DNA from: Lentimicrobium sp. | GTDB lineage: Bacteria > Bacteroidota > Bacteroidia > Bacteroidales > Lentimicrobiaceae | Length of the DNA stretch: 35,290 nucleotides | Direction of reading: 5' to 3' | NCBI GenBank assembly: GCA_024709105.1 | Contig: JANJXJ010000181.1 | Location: forward strand, 1 to 35,290 | In this document: positions 8,647-16,266 of the stretch, piece after piece | How the letters are laid out: the number at the start of each line of letters is the position of its first letter | Position numbering within the stretch: the stretch's first letter is position 1 | Translations under genes and position numbers: made by a program | The notes under the pieces: model-generated | The model's database searches: none | What the model saw: the letters and a program-made list of their open reading frames with translations, nothing else | What the model was told of the DNA's origin: nothing

Positions 8647-9117
8647 ATGTCAACAACAGAAGTACTAGTAAAGGAACTGGTAGAAAAAAACGGCCGGACA
8701 CGCAACAGTCTTATGCCGGTTTTACAGGGAATTGTTCAGCAGGAACATTACCTGTCGGAAGAGGCCATGCTATTTGTAGCCAAAGAGCTCGATCTGGCTG
8801 CTGCAGATGTTTACGGAACCGCATCTTTTTACACATTTCTTGACACTGTTCCGCGCGGAAAGAACATTATCAGGGTATGTAAAACGATTACCTGCCACAT
8901 GAAGGGAAAAGATGAAATAGTAAATGTCCTGAGCAATGCGCTGAAAATAAAAGTGGGAGAAACCACTCACGACAAGAAATTTACACTTCTTACAGCCAAT
9001 TGCCTGGGGTGGTGCCATAAAGGACCCGTTATGCTTATCAATGATGAGGTATATCCTGATCTGACCCCGCAAAAAGCACTGGAAATAGTTGAAGAGTACG
9101 CCAAAACGACTCACTAA
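8647..9117 (+). CDS. hydC: HydC1: NuoE-like [2Fe-2S] subunit of a trimeric [FeFe]-hydrogenase
   Basis: A 156-residue NuoE/HydC-type electron-transfer subunit with a thioredoxin-like [2Fe-2S] domain. The ligands are Cys78 and Cys83 (C-x4-C) and Cys119 and Cys123 (C-x3-C, in NCLGWC). The N-terminal half has the usual helical VYGTASFYTF segment. I chose ATG 8647 because GGAGG lies 6 nt upstream (8637-8641). The frame is open to 8560, but that lies at the -7 box. It is the first gene of hydC1-hydB1-hydA1, with only a 5-nt gap to hydB1. In related complexes this subunit passes electrons to and from the flavin subunit. Confidence 0.93.
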   Translation: MSTTEVLVKELVEKNGRTRNSLMPVLQGIVQQEHYLSEEAMLFVAKELDLAAADVYGTASFYTFLDTVPRGKNIIRVCKTITCHMKGKDEIVNVLSNALKIKVGETTHDKKFTLLTANCLGWCHKGPVMLINDEVYPDLTPQKALEIVEEYAKTTH

Positions 9118-9122
9118 ACCAA

Positions 9123-10316
9123 ATGGTCACAAACAAAAAAACTACCCAAATGGAAAACAATCTTAAGAAAGTTGATATTATTTTCGAGGTTGATGAAAAA
9201 GTTACTCCCATAGACGTACTTGACAAAACCCTGAAAAGAGCAGCAGATGAAATCATACTCGACCTTATTGACAGCGGACTTAAAGGCCGCGGTGGAGCAG
9301 GATTTCCAACAGGTTTAAAATGGAAATTCACCAGAAACGAAGATTCGGATGTAAAATATGTCATTTGCAATGCCGATGAAGGTGAACCAGGAACATTCAA
9401 AGACCGTGAGATACTTGACCGGGTACCTGAAAAGATTTTTACCGGAATAGCCATCTGCGGTTATGTGGTTGGAGCAAAAGAAGGCTACATTTATTTGAGG
9501 GGGGAATATAATTTCCTGTTAAAAACCTTACAAAGAAAGCTTGACATCTTCAATTCCCAGCTGAAGGAGCGCAATTTTGATTTTACTGTATATCTTAAGT
9601 CCGGATCAGGCGCCTATGTTTGCGGAGAAGAAAGCGCCCTTTTCGAGTCGATGGAAGGCAAACGCGGAGAACCCCGCAACAAGCCCCCCTACCCTACTGT
9701 TGCAGGATATAACAGTAAGCCAACAGTAATCAACAATGTTGAAACTTTGGTTTACACCACAATGATCTGTCATATGGGCCCTGAAAAATTTAAAGCACTG
9801 GGCACCAACGACTCAAGAGGATCAAAGGTATTCTCAGTTTCGGGAGATACACCTAAGCCAGGCATTTACGAACTTGAACTTGGCATGCCATTACACGAAT
9901 TTGTTAATGAATTCGGCGACGGAGATGCAAAAGCGATTCAGGTTGGAGGCGCCTCCGGGCATTGTGTGCCCCGCAAAAAATTCAACGACACCATTATAGG
10001 ATTTGAAGGTATTCCTACCGGAGGATCAATGATGATATTCAATAGTTCAAGATCCATGTATAATGTACTGCACGACTATCTGGAGTTCTTTACCGAAGAA
10101 TCGTGCGGACAATGCACCCCTTGCCGGGTTGGCTGCCAGCAATTGCTCAAGGGCATAGAGGCAGTTAAACGCGGTGAGCGCCCGCCTGCATATCTCGAAG
10201 ACCTGAAAAAACTAACTGCTACCATGAAAATAGCTGCTAAATGCGGTCTTGGTCAGTCAGTTGGAAATCCGTTCAATTCAATTGTGGACAATTTCAGGGA
10301 AGAGATTATTTATTAA
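9123..10316 (+). CDS. hydB: HydB1: short NuoF-like NADH/FMN subunit of a trimeric [FeFe]-hydrogenase
   Basis: The NAD(H)-oxidising flavin subunit. The FMN loop is GRGGAGFPTGLKW. The NADH region is NADEGEPGTFKDREIL. The GSGAYVCGEESAL and NNVETL blocks follow. The C-terminal [4Fe-4S] site is ESCGQCTPCRVGCQQL plus CGLGQS. At 397 residues it contains only the NuoF core. The N-terminal [2Fe-2S] domain and the C-terminal two-cluster ferredoxin domain present in HydB2 (16678-18471) are absent. This matters because those domains are linked to ferredoxin use in electron-bifurcating enzymes, so this copy may work with NADH alone (inference). A start at 9150 (MENNLKK) is equally possible. Confidence 0.93.
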   Translation: MVTNKKTTQMENNLKKVDIIFEVDEKVTPIDVLDKTLKRAADEIILDLIDSGLKGRGGAGFPTGLKWKFTRNEDSDVKYVICNADEGEPGTFKDREILDRVPEKIFTGIAICGYVVGAKEGYIYLRGEYNFLLKTLQRKLDIFNSQLKERNFDFTVYLKSGSGAYVCGEESALFESMEGKRGEPRNKPPYPTVAGYNSKPTVINNVETLVYTTMICHMGPEKFKALGTNDSRGSKVFSVSGDTPKPGIYELELGMPLHEFVNEFGDGDAKAIQVGGASGHCVPRKKFNDTIIGFEGIPTGGSMMIFNSSRSMYNVLHDYLEFFTEESCGQCTPCRVGCQQLLKGIEAVKRGERPPAYLEDLKKLTATMKIAAKCGLGQSVGNPFNSIVDNFREEIIY

Positions 10317-10382
10317 TTCGTGTAAGAGCAAAGTTAATTTCTCTTCGAAAGAATTTAAAACTCACTTAAAAGCAAGCGAAAA

Positions 10383-12176
10383 ATGAGTAAATACATGGTT
10401 AACCTTAAGATAAACAACATGCCCATCGCGGTGGAAGAGGGCACTACAATTCTTGAGGCTGCAAGAAAATTAAATTTCAGAATACCCACCCTTTGTCACC
10501 ACCCCGACCTGACTGTTGCCGGAAACTGCCGCGTTTGCGTAGTTGAAGTCAAAGGTGCAAGGCTGCTTGCTGCAGCGTGTGCAACCCCGGTTTCGGAAGG
10601 CATGGAAGTTTTGACCAACAGCGAGAAAGTAAGAGTATCGCGCAAGCACATTGTTGAACTGCTTCTGGCTGAGCACAATGCAGATTGCACAAAATGCTTT
10701 AAAAACGGACATTGCGAATTACAGGATCTGGCCAGTGAATACCGAATCGGAGACCACGTGTTCCTCGATCTGGTAAGACCGGAATCAAAGATTCAGGATA
10801 TCTCTTCTCCTTCCATTGTTAAGGATGACAGTAAATGTATCCGCTGCCAGCGTTGCGTAAGAACATGTGCAGAATTGCAAGGCGTAAGTGCACTGGCAGT
10901 TGTTAACAAAGGAGATCATCAAAAAATCTCAACATTCCTGAATAAACCCATGCACGAGGTAGTATGCACCAACTGCGGGCAATGCATCAACCGTTGTCCA
11001 ACAGGAGCACTTACCGAGCGCAATTACATTGAGGAAGTATGGAATGCAATTTACAACCCATCAAAATTTGTTGTAGTTCAAACCGCTCCTGCTACCAGGA
11101 TAGCTTTAGGTGAAGATTTGGGTATTCCTATTGGAAACAGAGTTACCGGCAAGATGGTTTCAGCACTTAAGAAACTGGGATTCAACAAAGTACTTGATAC
11201 TGACTTCACAGCTGACCTTACCATTATGGAAGAAGGCACCGAGTTACTCACCCGGCTTAAAAAAGCGTTGGTGGATAAAGATCCTTCGGTTGTGCTTCCT
11301 ATGATGACCTCCTGCTCGCCGGGATGGATTAAATTCCAGGAACATATGTATCCGGATTTGCTCGACAATTTGTCAACATGCAAATCACCTCAGCAAATGT
11401 TTGGTGCTGTAGCCAAAACATATTACGCTGACAAAATCAACATCAAGGCTCAGGATATGATTGTAGTATCAATTATGCCTTGTACAGCTAAAAAGTTTGA
11501 GTGCGAACGTCCGGAGATGCGCGACAGTGGATATCAGGATGTGGACTTTGTACTTACCACCCGTGAGCTGGCCATGATGATCAAACAGGCAGGTATTGAT
11601 TTCGACAAACTTGAAGATGAGCATTACGACAGTATACTGGGCGAGTCAACCGGTGCAGCAGTAATTTTTGGTGCTACCGGAGGAGTAATGGAAGCAGCAC
11701 TTCGTACAGCCTATGAAATTGTAACAGGCCGCGAAGTACCTTTCACCAATCTGAATATCAAGCCAGTACGAGGCATGGAAGGAATCAAGGAAGCCAGCAT
11801 AAAGATCAAGAATGTAAAACAGGAATGGTCATTCCTGGAAGGAGTTGATTTGAATGTTGCCATTGCCCACGGTTTGGCCAACGCCAGAGCTTTGATGGAA
11901 AAAGTGAAATCGGGAGAGGCAGCCTACCACTTTATTGAAATCATGGGCTGCCCCGGAGGATGTTTGGGTGGCGGAGGCCAACCAATTCCTACTTCACCCG
12001 AAATCCGCAAGAAAAGAGCTGAAGCTATCTACAGTGAAGACGAGGAGATGCCCATCAGGAAATCTCACGAAAATCCAGAGGTAACAGAAATCTACAAACA
12101 CTTCCTGGGAGAGCCATTAGGTCATAAATCTCATGACCTGCTGCACACCCATTACAAACCCAGAAAGAGATACTAA
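10383..12176 (+). CDS. hydA: HydA1: [FeFe]-hydrogenase catalytic subunit with variant L1 motif (TSCSPGW)
   Basis: The catalytic subunit, 597 residues. From the N-terminus it has a [2Fe-2S] domain (CHHPDLTVAGNCRVC), the His-Cys [4Fe-4S] site (HNADCTKCFKNGHCEL), two [4Fe-4S] clusters (CIRCQRCVRTC, CTNCGQCINRCP), the H-domain and a small-subunit-like tail ending LLHTHY. H-cluster motifs are L1 TSCSPGW (Cys311-Ser312), L2 MPCTAKK (Cys367) and L3 MGCPGGC (Cys523, Cys527). In the usual TSCCPGW the second Cys is a ligand of the H-cluster [4Fe-4S] unit. Here it is Ser312, and a nearby Cys333 (LSTCKSP) replaces the Ala found in HydA2. The proton-path residues MEEGTE and the first Cys are kept. The reading frame is intact, so this is not decay. 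Confidence 0.95.
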   Translation: MSKYMVNLKINNMPIAVEEGTTILEAARKLNFRIPTLCHHPDLTVAGNCRVCVVEVKGARLLAAACATPVSEGMEVLTNSEKVRVSRKHIVELLLAEHNADCTKCFKNGHCELQDLASEYRIGDHVFLDLVRPESKIQDISSPSIVKDDSKCIRCQRCVRTCAELQGVSALAVVNKGDHQKISTFLNKPMHEVVCTNCGQCINRCPTGALTERNYIEEVWNAIYNPSKFVVVQTAPATRIALGEDLGIPIGNRVTGKMVSALKKLGFNKVLDTDFTADLTIMEEGTELLTRLKKALVDKDPSVVLPMMTSCSPGWIKFQEHMYPDLLDNLSTCKSPQQMFGAVAKTYYADKINIKAQDMIVVSIMPCTAKKFECERPEMRDSGYQDVDFVLTTRELAMMIKQAGIDFDKLEDEHYDSILGESTGAAVIFGATGGVMEAALRTAYEIVTGREVPFTNLNIKPVRGMEGIKEASIKIKNVKQEWSFLEGVDLNVAIAHGLANARALMEKVKSGEAAYHFIEIMGCPGGCLGGGGQPIPTSPEIRKKRAEAIYSEDEEMPIRKSHENPEVTEIYKHFLGEPLGHKSHDLLHTHYKPRKRY

Positions 12177-12195
12177 TCATTTCTGAAATTAATTT

Positions 12196-12229
12196 GGGAG
12201 GATGGCAAAAGCTGTCCTCCCTGCTTTTT
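12196..12229 (+). terminator. Terminator of the hydC1-hydB1-hydA1 operon
   Basis: GGGAGGA and TCCTCCC pair around TGGCAAAAGCTG, which also pairs with G-U wobbles down to an AAAA loop. The hairpin is followed by TGCTTTTTA. It lies 20 nt after the hydA1 stop codon and separates set 1 from the next operon. Confidence 0.85.
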
Positions 12230-12307
12230 AACATTAAATGTAATAAACACATTATCAGAAAATAAATCACCACACAGCGGCCCTTATTTGGAATCGAAAT
12301 AAATTCA

Positions 12308-12342
12308 TTGTTATTTTATTAACAGTGTGAATTTATTAACAA
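12308..12342 (+). promoter_or_regulatory. Pair of Rex-type operators ahead of the second hydrogenase operon
   Basis: Two adjoining sites. 12308-12325 reads TTGTTATTTTATTAACAG, 12 of 14 specified bases of the Rex pattern. 12325-12342 reads GTGTGAATTTATTAACAA, 13 of 14. The two share the segment TTTATTAACA, repeated 17 bp apart. Read on the minus strand the second site is nearly the same as the operators at 8528 and 8570. The pair ends 5 nt before the -33 TTG, so it sits upstream of the promoter core rather than over it. Confidence 0.65.
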
Positions 12343-12346
12343 ATAA

Positions 12347-12378
12347 CTTGTTTAAGTCACAATCAAGTTGTAATTTTG
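12347..12378 (+). promoter_or_regulatory. Bacteroidota promoter of the second hydrogenase operon
   Basis: TTG at 12348-12350 as the -33 element, 20 nt of spacer, then TAATTTTG at 12371-12378 as the -7 element (consensus TAnnTTTG). The leader to the ATG at 12438 is about 50 nt and holds a short GC palindrome, GCACCCCCGGGTGC (12409-12422), which could form a hairpin near the ribosome binding region. Confidence 0.65.
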
Positions 12379-12437
12379 CAGCACCATTTGGAAAATGTTT
12401 GTGACCCCGCACCCCCGGGTGCTTAAAGTTAAAGAAA

Positions 12438-12782
12438 ATGACGATAAAAGAGGTTGTTAAATTGCTTGACGCGAAGGTTGTTTCGGGAGAAGCACTTTTG
12501 GAATCGGAAGTTGAATATGCATTTGCTTCTGACCTTATGAGTGATGTGCTTACCGTTGAAATGGACAACGTTATGCTGATTACAGGACTTGCCAATCTGC
12601 AGGCCATCCGCACGGCCGAGATGTCAGACATAGGCAAGATAATCTTTGTAAGAAAAAAAAGGGCAACCGATGAAATGATCCGACTGGCCGCTGAGAATGA
12701 TATAATACTGATTGAGTGTGACTACTCCCTTTTCAAGACAAGCGGAATCCTGTTTCAAAACGGTTTAAAACCGGTTTATTAA
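12438..12782 (+). CDS. DRTGG domain protein 1 of the hydrogenase regulatory cassette
   Basis: A 114-residue protein made of a single DRTGG domain, with the family pattern ASDLMSDVLTVEMDNVMLITG and IGKIIFVRKKRATDEMI. Isolated DRTGG proteins have no proven biochemical role. The domain is found as a sensory or regulatory module next to CBS domains and phosphotransacetylase, and small stand-alone copies recur beside [FeFe]-hydrogenase genes in Thermotogae and Firmicutes (from memory). It is the first gene of the second operon, behind a promoter with Rex-type sites. A paralogue with the same fold is encoded at 14599-14937. Confidence 0.85.
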   Translation: MTIKEVVKLLDAKVVSGEALLESEVEYAFASDLMSDVLTVEMDNVMLITGLANLQAIRTAEMSDIGKIIFVRKKRATDEMIRLAAENDIILIECDYSLFKTSGILFQNGLKPVY

Positions 12783-12792
12783 AATACGAATT

Positions 12793-13209
12793 ATGCACTT
12801 TGAGTTTAATGTAGAAGGTGGCAATTTTTCTAAGGCAGGTACAGCATCGAGCCAGCTCAAAAAGATTCTGAAACAATTGAATGTTGACCCCAGAATTGTA
12901 AAAAGAGTTGTAGTTGCGCTGTATGAAGCCGAAGTGAATATAGTTGCACACGCATTCAGCGGCACCATTTACATTGACATTGACACCGAAAAAATTGAGA
13001 TTAAACTGGTTGATGAAGGCCCGGGTATTCCCGATATTGAACTTGCAATGCAGCAGGGATACTCAACCGCATCACCCGAAGTGAGGGAGATGGGTTTTGG
13101 AGCCGGAATGGGACTTCCGAACATGAAAAACAACACCGACAGATTATTGGTAACATCTGAAGTTGGCAAAGGAACAACTGTTGAAATGACCACCTATTTA
13201 AACAGCTAA
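12793..13209 (+). CDS. RsbW-like ATP-binding protein (anti-sigma-factor type kinase)
   Basis: A 138-residue stand-alone HATPase_c_2 domain. The N box is YEAEVNIVAHAF, the G1 box is VDEGPGIPD and the G2 box is GFGAGMGLPNMK. A conserved GKGTTVEMTTYL strand ends the domain. There is no histidine phosphotransfer domain, so this is like RsbW/SpoIIAB serine kinases or a hydrogenase-associated offshoot. No sigma factor or STAS antagonist is encoded nearby, so its partner is unknown. It sits 10 nt after DRTGG-1 and 11 nt before the HydS-like gene, in one operon. Confidence 0.88.
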   Translation: MHFEFNVEGGNFSKAGTASSQLKKILKQLNVDPRIVKRVVVALYEAEVNIVAHAFSGTIYIDIDTEKIEIKLVDEGPGIPDIELAMQQGYSTASPEVREMGFGAGMGLPNMKNNTDRLLVTSEVGKGTTVEMTTYLNS

Positions 13210-13220
13210 ACCTAAAAAAG

Positions 13221-14597
13221 ATGGAGCACAGCAACTTTCATCATGCATTAAAGATCAGGGAGGACCTTTGTATAGGTTGCTCCCATTGCATGAACGTGTG
13301 CCCTACCGAGGCCATCAGAGTTAAAAACGGGAAATCTGTCCTTTATGGTGACCGTTGTGTTGATTGCGGTGAATGCTTCAGGGTATGCCCTGTAAGTGCG
13401 ATAATTATTGACCACGATGATTTCAACTACATCTTTGACTACAAATACCGCGTAGCACTCGTACCTGCTGTATTTACAGGTCAATTCCCTGAAGACATCT
13501 CACTGCGCCAGATCTACAGTGTAATTATGGACATCGGGTTCACTCACGTTTATGAGGTTGAAAACGGTGTAGAAGTTCTTGCTGAAGCTATTAATGAAGT
13601 GGCTGCAAAGCATCCTGAAAAGAAACCACTGATATCTTCATTTTGCCCGGCCATCGTCAGATTAATCCAGGTTAAATTTCCTTCTTTGGTTGAAAACATC
13701 ATGTTGCTCAAACCACCTCTGGATATTTCAGCTCTTCACATCCGCAAGGAATTAACATCAAAAGGCATTCCGGAAGAAGAAACTGGAATCTTTTATGTAA
13801 CCCCGTGTGCGGCAAAGATAGCTGCCATTAAAGATCCGGTTGGAGAGAAATCGTCTGCCATAACCGGAGTGATAAACATGGATATCCTGTTTAACAAGGT
13901 TTACCGGCAGGTTAAGCAGAAAAATAATCAGCTTTGCACACTTCCGGTTGAAGGGATGATGTCAAAAAAAGCTACCTGCTGGTCTCTAACCAATGGAGAG
14001 GCACCGTATGTTAAAGGACGTTCACTGGCGATTGATGAAATAAAAAACGTGATTGACTTTCTTGAAAGGCTTGAAAATGAAGAAGTAAGTGATATTGACT
14101 TCCTTGAATTAAGAGCCTGTGACGAAAGCTGTGCCGGAGGTGTTCTGACCATCAGCAATCGCTTTCTTACTGCTGAAAGGCTCAGAAACCACGCTGAGGA
14201 TTATCATCCCAATCTTGATGTCCAACATCCGGATGCAACTCCAAAAATTATTGAAAACAAAGAGTATCTGATGCAGCACATTGAAATTGGCGAAATTAAG
14301 CCCAGGTCAATGATGAAACTCGACGAAAACATGGCTGAAGCCATGAAAAAAATGGAAAAGGTAAACCGCATCATGCAATTGTTGCCTATGGTAGATTGCG
14401 GAATATGCGGTGCTCCCAGTTGTCAGGCTCTGGCTCAGGATATTGCACAGGGAGAGGCCACCATAAAGAACTGCATTTTTATACAAAAGATACTTGAACA
14501 AAGGGGCGAGCTCAGTCTTGATGAAAGTATACAAATCATGCAAGATATCTGGGGCTTTGGTAAAACCAACAAATACCGGGATTTAAAAGGAATTTAA
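13221..14597 (+). CDS. HydS-like [FeFe]-hydrogenase homologue, putative H2/redox sensor
   Basis: A 458-residue iron-sulfur protein. The N-terminal ferredoxin domain has CIGCSHCMNVCP and CVDCGECFRVCP (two [4Fe-4S]). A shortened hydrogenase H-domain follows. The C-terminal [4Fe-4S] motif is DCGICGAPSCQALAQD with a further Cys in NCIF. All four H-cluster cysteines are kept: Cys142 (SSFCPAI), Cys196 (TPCAAK), and Cys300 and Cys304 (ACDESC). The surroundings differ from HydA: Phe141 replaces the proton-relay Cys, Thr replaces the Met before PC, Arg replaces the Met in L3 and the PGG tripeptide is DES. Similar proteins are described as putative sensory hydrogenases. Its place between two ATPase-type signalling proteins supports a sensing role. 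Slow catalysis or an electron-carrier role is the alternative. Confidence 0.88.
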   Translation: MEHSNFHHALKIREDLCIGCSHCMNVCPTEAIRVKNGKSVLYGDRCVDCGECFRVCPVSAIIIDHDDFNYIFDYKYRVALVPAVFTGQFPEDISLRQIYSVIMDIGFTHVYEVENGVEVLAEAINEVAAKHPEKKPLISSFCPAIVRLIQVKFPSLVENIMLLKPPLDISALHIRKELTSKGIPEEETGIFYVTPCAAKIAAIKDPVGEKSSAITGVINMDILFNKVYRQVKQKNNQLCTLPVEGMMSKKATCWSLTNGEAPYVKGRSLAIDEIKNVIDFLERLENEEVSDIDFLELRACDESCAGGVLTISNRFLTAERLRNHAEDYHPNLDVQHPDATPKIIENKEYLMQHIEIGEIKPRSMMKLDENMAEAMKKMEKVNRIMQLLPMVDCGICGAPSCQALAQDIAQGEATIKNCIFIQKILEQRGELSLDESIQIMQDIWGFGKTNKYRDLKGI

Positions 14598-14598
14598 T

Positions 14599-14937
14599 AT
14601 GAAAGTAAAAGAAATCGCCGAAAAACTCAACCTCACTGTCATTTGTGGGGGAAATGGTTTAGACAATGAAGTAAATGGAGGCTACTCCTCTGATTTACTT
14701 AGTGATGTGATGGGAAGTGCACAAGCCGGAAACATCTGGATTACCCTTCAAACGCATAAAAACGTTATGGCCATTGCTTCATTAAAAGATTTGGCTGCTG
14801 TAATACTGGTAAAAGGATTCTTACCAGATGCCGATATGGAAGCACAAAGTAACGAAGAAAATATCCCTGTGTTGGGAACAAACGATGAAACTTTTGAGGT
14901 TAACGGAAAACTGTTTAACTTGCTCAACGGCAAATAA
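14599..14937 (+). CDS. DRTGG domain protein 2 of the hydrogenase regulatory cassette
   Basis: A 112-residue single-domain protein, related to the first DRTGG protein: both start with an amphipathic VKEIAEKL/IKEVVKLL segment and share the S-D-L-x-S-D-V core (SSDLLSDVMGSAQAGNIWITL here). The gene starts 1 nt after the HydS-like stop codon, so the two are translationally linked. That pairing hints that the DRTGG protein and the HydS-like protein act together, an inference from gene order only. Confidence 0.85.
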   Translation: MKVKEIAEKLNLTVICGGNGLDNEVNGGYSSDLLSDVMGSAQAGNIWITLQTHKNVMAIASLKDLAAVILVKGFLPDADMEAQSNEENIPVLGTNDETFEVNGKLFNLLNGK

Positions 14938-14946
14938 ATAAAACCA

Positions 14947-15684
14947 ATGAAGGAGTTCAGGGCCGACCTTCATATACACACTGTGTTATCGCCATGTGGC
15001 AGTCTGGAGATGAGTCCACGCAACATAATACAGCAGGCCCTGGAAAAAGGTATTGACATAATTGGAATTACCGACCACAACAGTACCAGACAATGTCAGG
15101 CTGTTGTAAATGAAGCTGTAAAATCAGGCATTACAGTTTTTTGCGGAGCGGAAGTCACTACAAAAGAAGAAGTTCATTGCCTGGCGTTCTTTGAAAATTT
15201 TGACATACTTAAAGCATTTCAGGATTATCTCGACAATCATCTGCCTGAAATCATGAACAATCCGGATATATTTGGTTATCAGGTTGTTGTTGATGAAGAG
15301 GAGAATATTGTATTCGAGGAACCCCGGTTGCTTATTTCAGGTTTAAATCAGAGTATAGATCAGTTGGAAGCCGAAATTCACAAGCTGGGGGGAATATTTA
15401 TTCCTGCTCACGTTAACAGGCCAAAATACAGCCTGATCAGCCAGCTTGGTTTTATCCCACCCGATCTCAGAGCAGATGCCTTTGAATTAAGCAAGCATGT
15501 TGAAACAGAAGAATTTCTCAAAAAATATCCTTATCTTAGAGGCAAAACTTTTGTAAGAAATTCTGATGCACATCATCCGGAGACTATCGGAGAAAGTTTC
15601 ACAACATTGGTTATGGAAGAAGCCACTATTGCTGAGTTCAGGTTGGCCTTGCTAAATGAAAACGGAAGGAGGGTAATATTATGA
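14947..15684 (+). CDS. PHP-domain metal-dependent phosphoesterase
   Basis: A 245-residue PHP hydrolase. The metal-binding residues are present in order: DLHIHT near residue 6, TDHNS near residue 43, a Glu in GAEVTTKEEVH near residue 69, PAHVNRP near residue 156 and NSDAHHP near residue 206. The site therefore looks catalytically complete. The family hydrolyses phosphoesters of nucleotides or nucleotide ends. The substrate here is unknown. The stop codon overlaps the next start codon (ATGA at 15681-15684). Its constant company with hydrogenase regulators suggests it may remove a signal nucleotide or a protein-bound phosphate, which is speculation. Confidence 0.88.
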   Translation: MKEFRADLHIHTVLSPCGSLEMSPRNIIQQALEKGIDIIGITDHNSTRQCQAVVNEAVKSGITVFCGAEVTTKEEVHCLAFFENFDILKAFQDYLDNHLPEIMNNPDIFGYQVVVDEEENIVFEEPRLLISGLNQSIDQLEAEIHKLGGIFIPAHVNRPKYSLISQLGFIPPDLRADAFELSKHVETEEFLKKYPYLRGKTFVRNSDAHHPETIGESFTTLVMEEATIAEFRLALLNENGRRVIL

Positions 15685-16232
15685 TGAAGGACTTTGCCAT
15701 GCACATCATGGATATTGCTCAGAACTCCGTATCAGCAGGCGCTTCAGAGATTACAGTTGAGATATTTGAATCGGAAAGAACTGACCTGTTTGCTCTGACC
15801 ATCAGAGACAACGGAAAAGGAATACCGGCTGACATGATTGATAAGGTAACTGACCCTTACGTAACCAGCCGTACAACCCGAAAAGTAGGTTTGGGATTAC
15901 CCTTGCTGAAACAACACGCCAATTCAACCGGAGGAAGCCTGATGCTGGATTCGGCAGAAGGAAAGGGAACTGAAGTAAGAGCAACATTCGGGCTCAGCCA
16001 TCTCGACAGGCAGCCGCTCGGAGATATAGCAGGAACCATAGTATTGCTGGCAGCAGCGAACCCACAGATAAGGTTTGTTTACAAACACAGCACCGATACT
16101 GGTTCATATATTTTTGACACTGTTGAGGTGAACCAGATGCTTGAAGATATGTCAATAGCAGAAGCGCCTGTAATCAGGTTTCTGCGCGAAATGATTGAAG
16201 AAAATTTGAAAGAAATCAAGATTTCAGGATAA
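15681..16232 (+). CDS. Stand-alone histidine-kinase-type ATPase
   Basis: A 183-residue protein with a GHKL ATPase fold. The N box is HIMDIAQNSVSAGA, the G1 box is RDNGKGIP and the G2 box is KVGLGLPLLKQHANSTGG. An extra 65-residue tail (DRQPLGDIAGTIVLLAAANP onwards) is not part of the standard domain. No dimerisation/phospho-acceptor His domain, receiver or transmembrane segment is seen. It may phosphorylate or bind a partner from the cassette. An AAGGAGGG sequence lies upstream (about 15665-15672), one of the clear ribosome binding sites here. The PHP stop overlaps its start. Confidence 0.87.
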   Translation: MMKDFAMHIMDIAQNSVSAGASEITVEIFESERTDLFALTIRDNGKGIPADMIDKVTDPYVTSRTTRKVGLGLPLLKQHANSTGGSLMLDSAEGKGTEVRATFGLSHLDRQPLGDIAGTIVLLAAANPQIRFVYKHSTDTGSYIFDTVEVNQMLEDMSIAEAPVIRFLREMIEENLKEIKISG

Positions 16233-16266
16233 CAAATCAACACACAAACAAAAACAACATTAAAAC

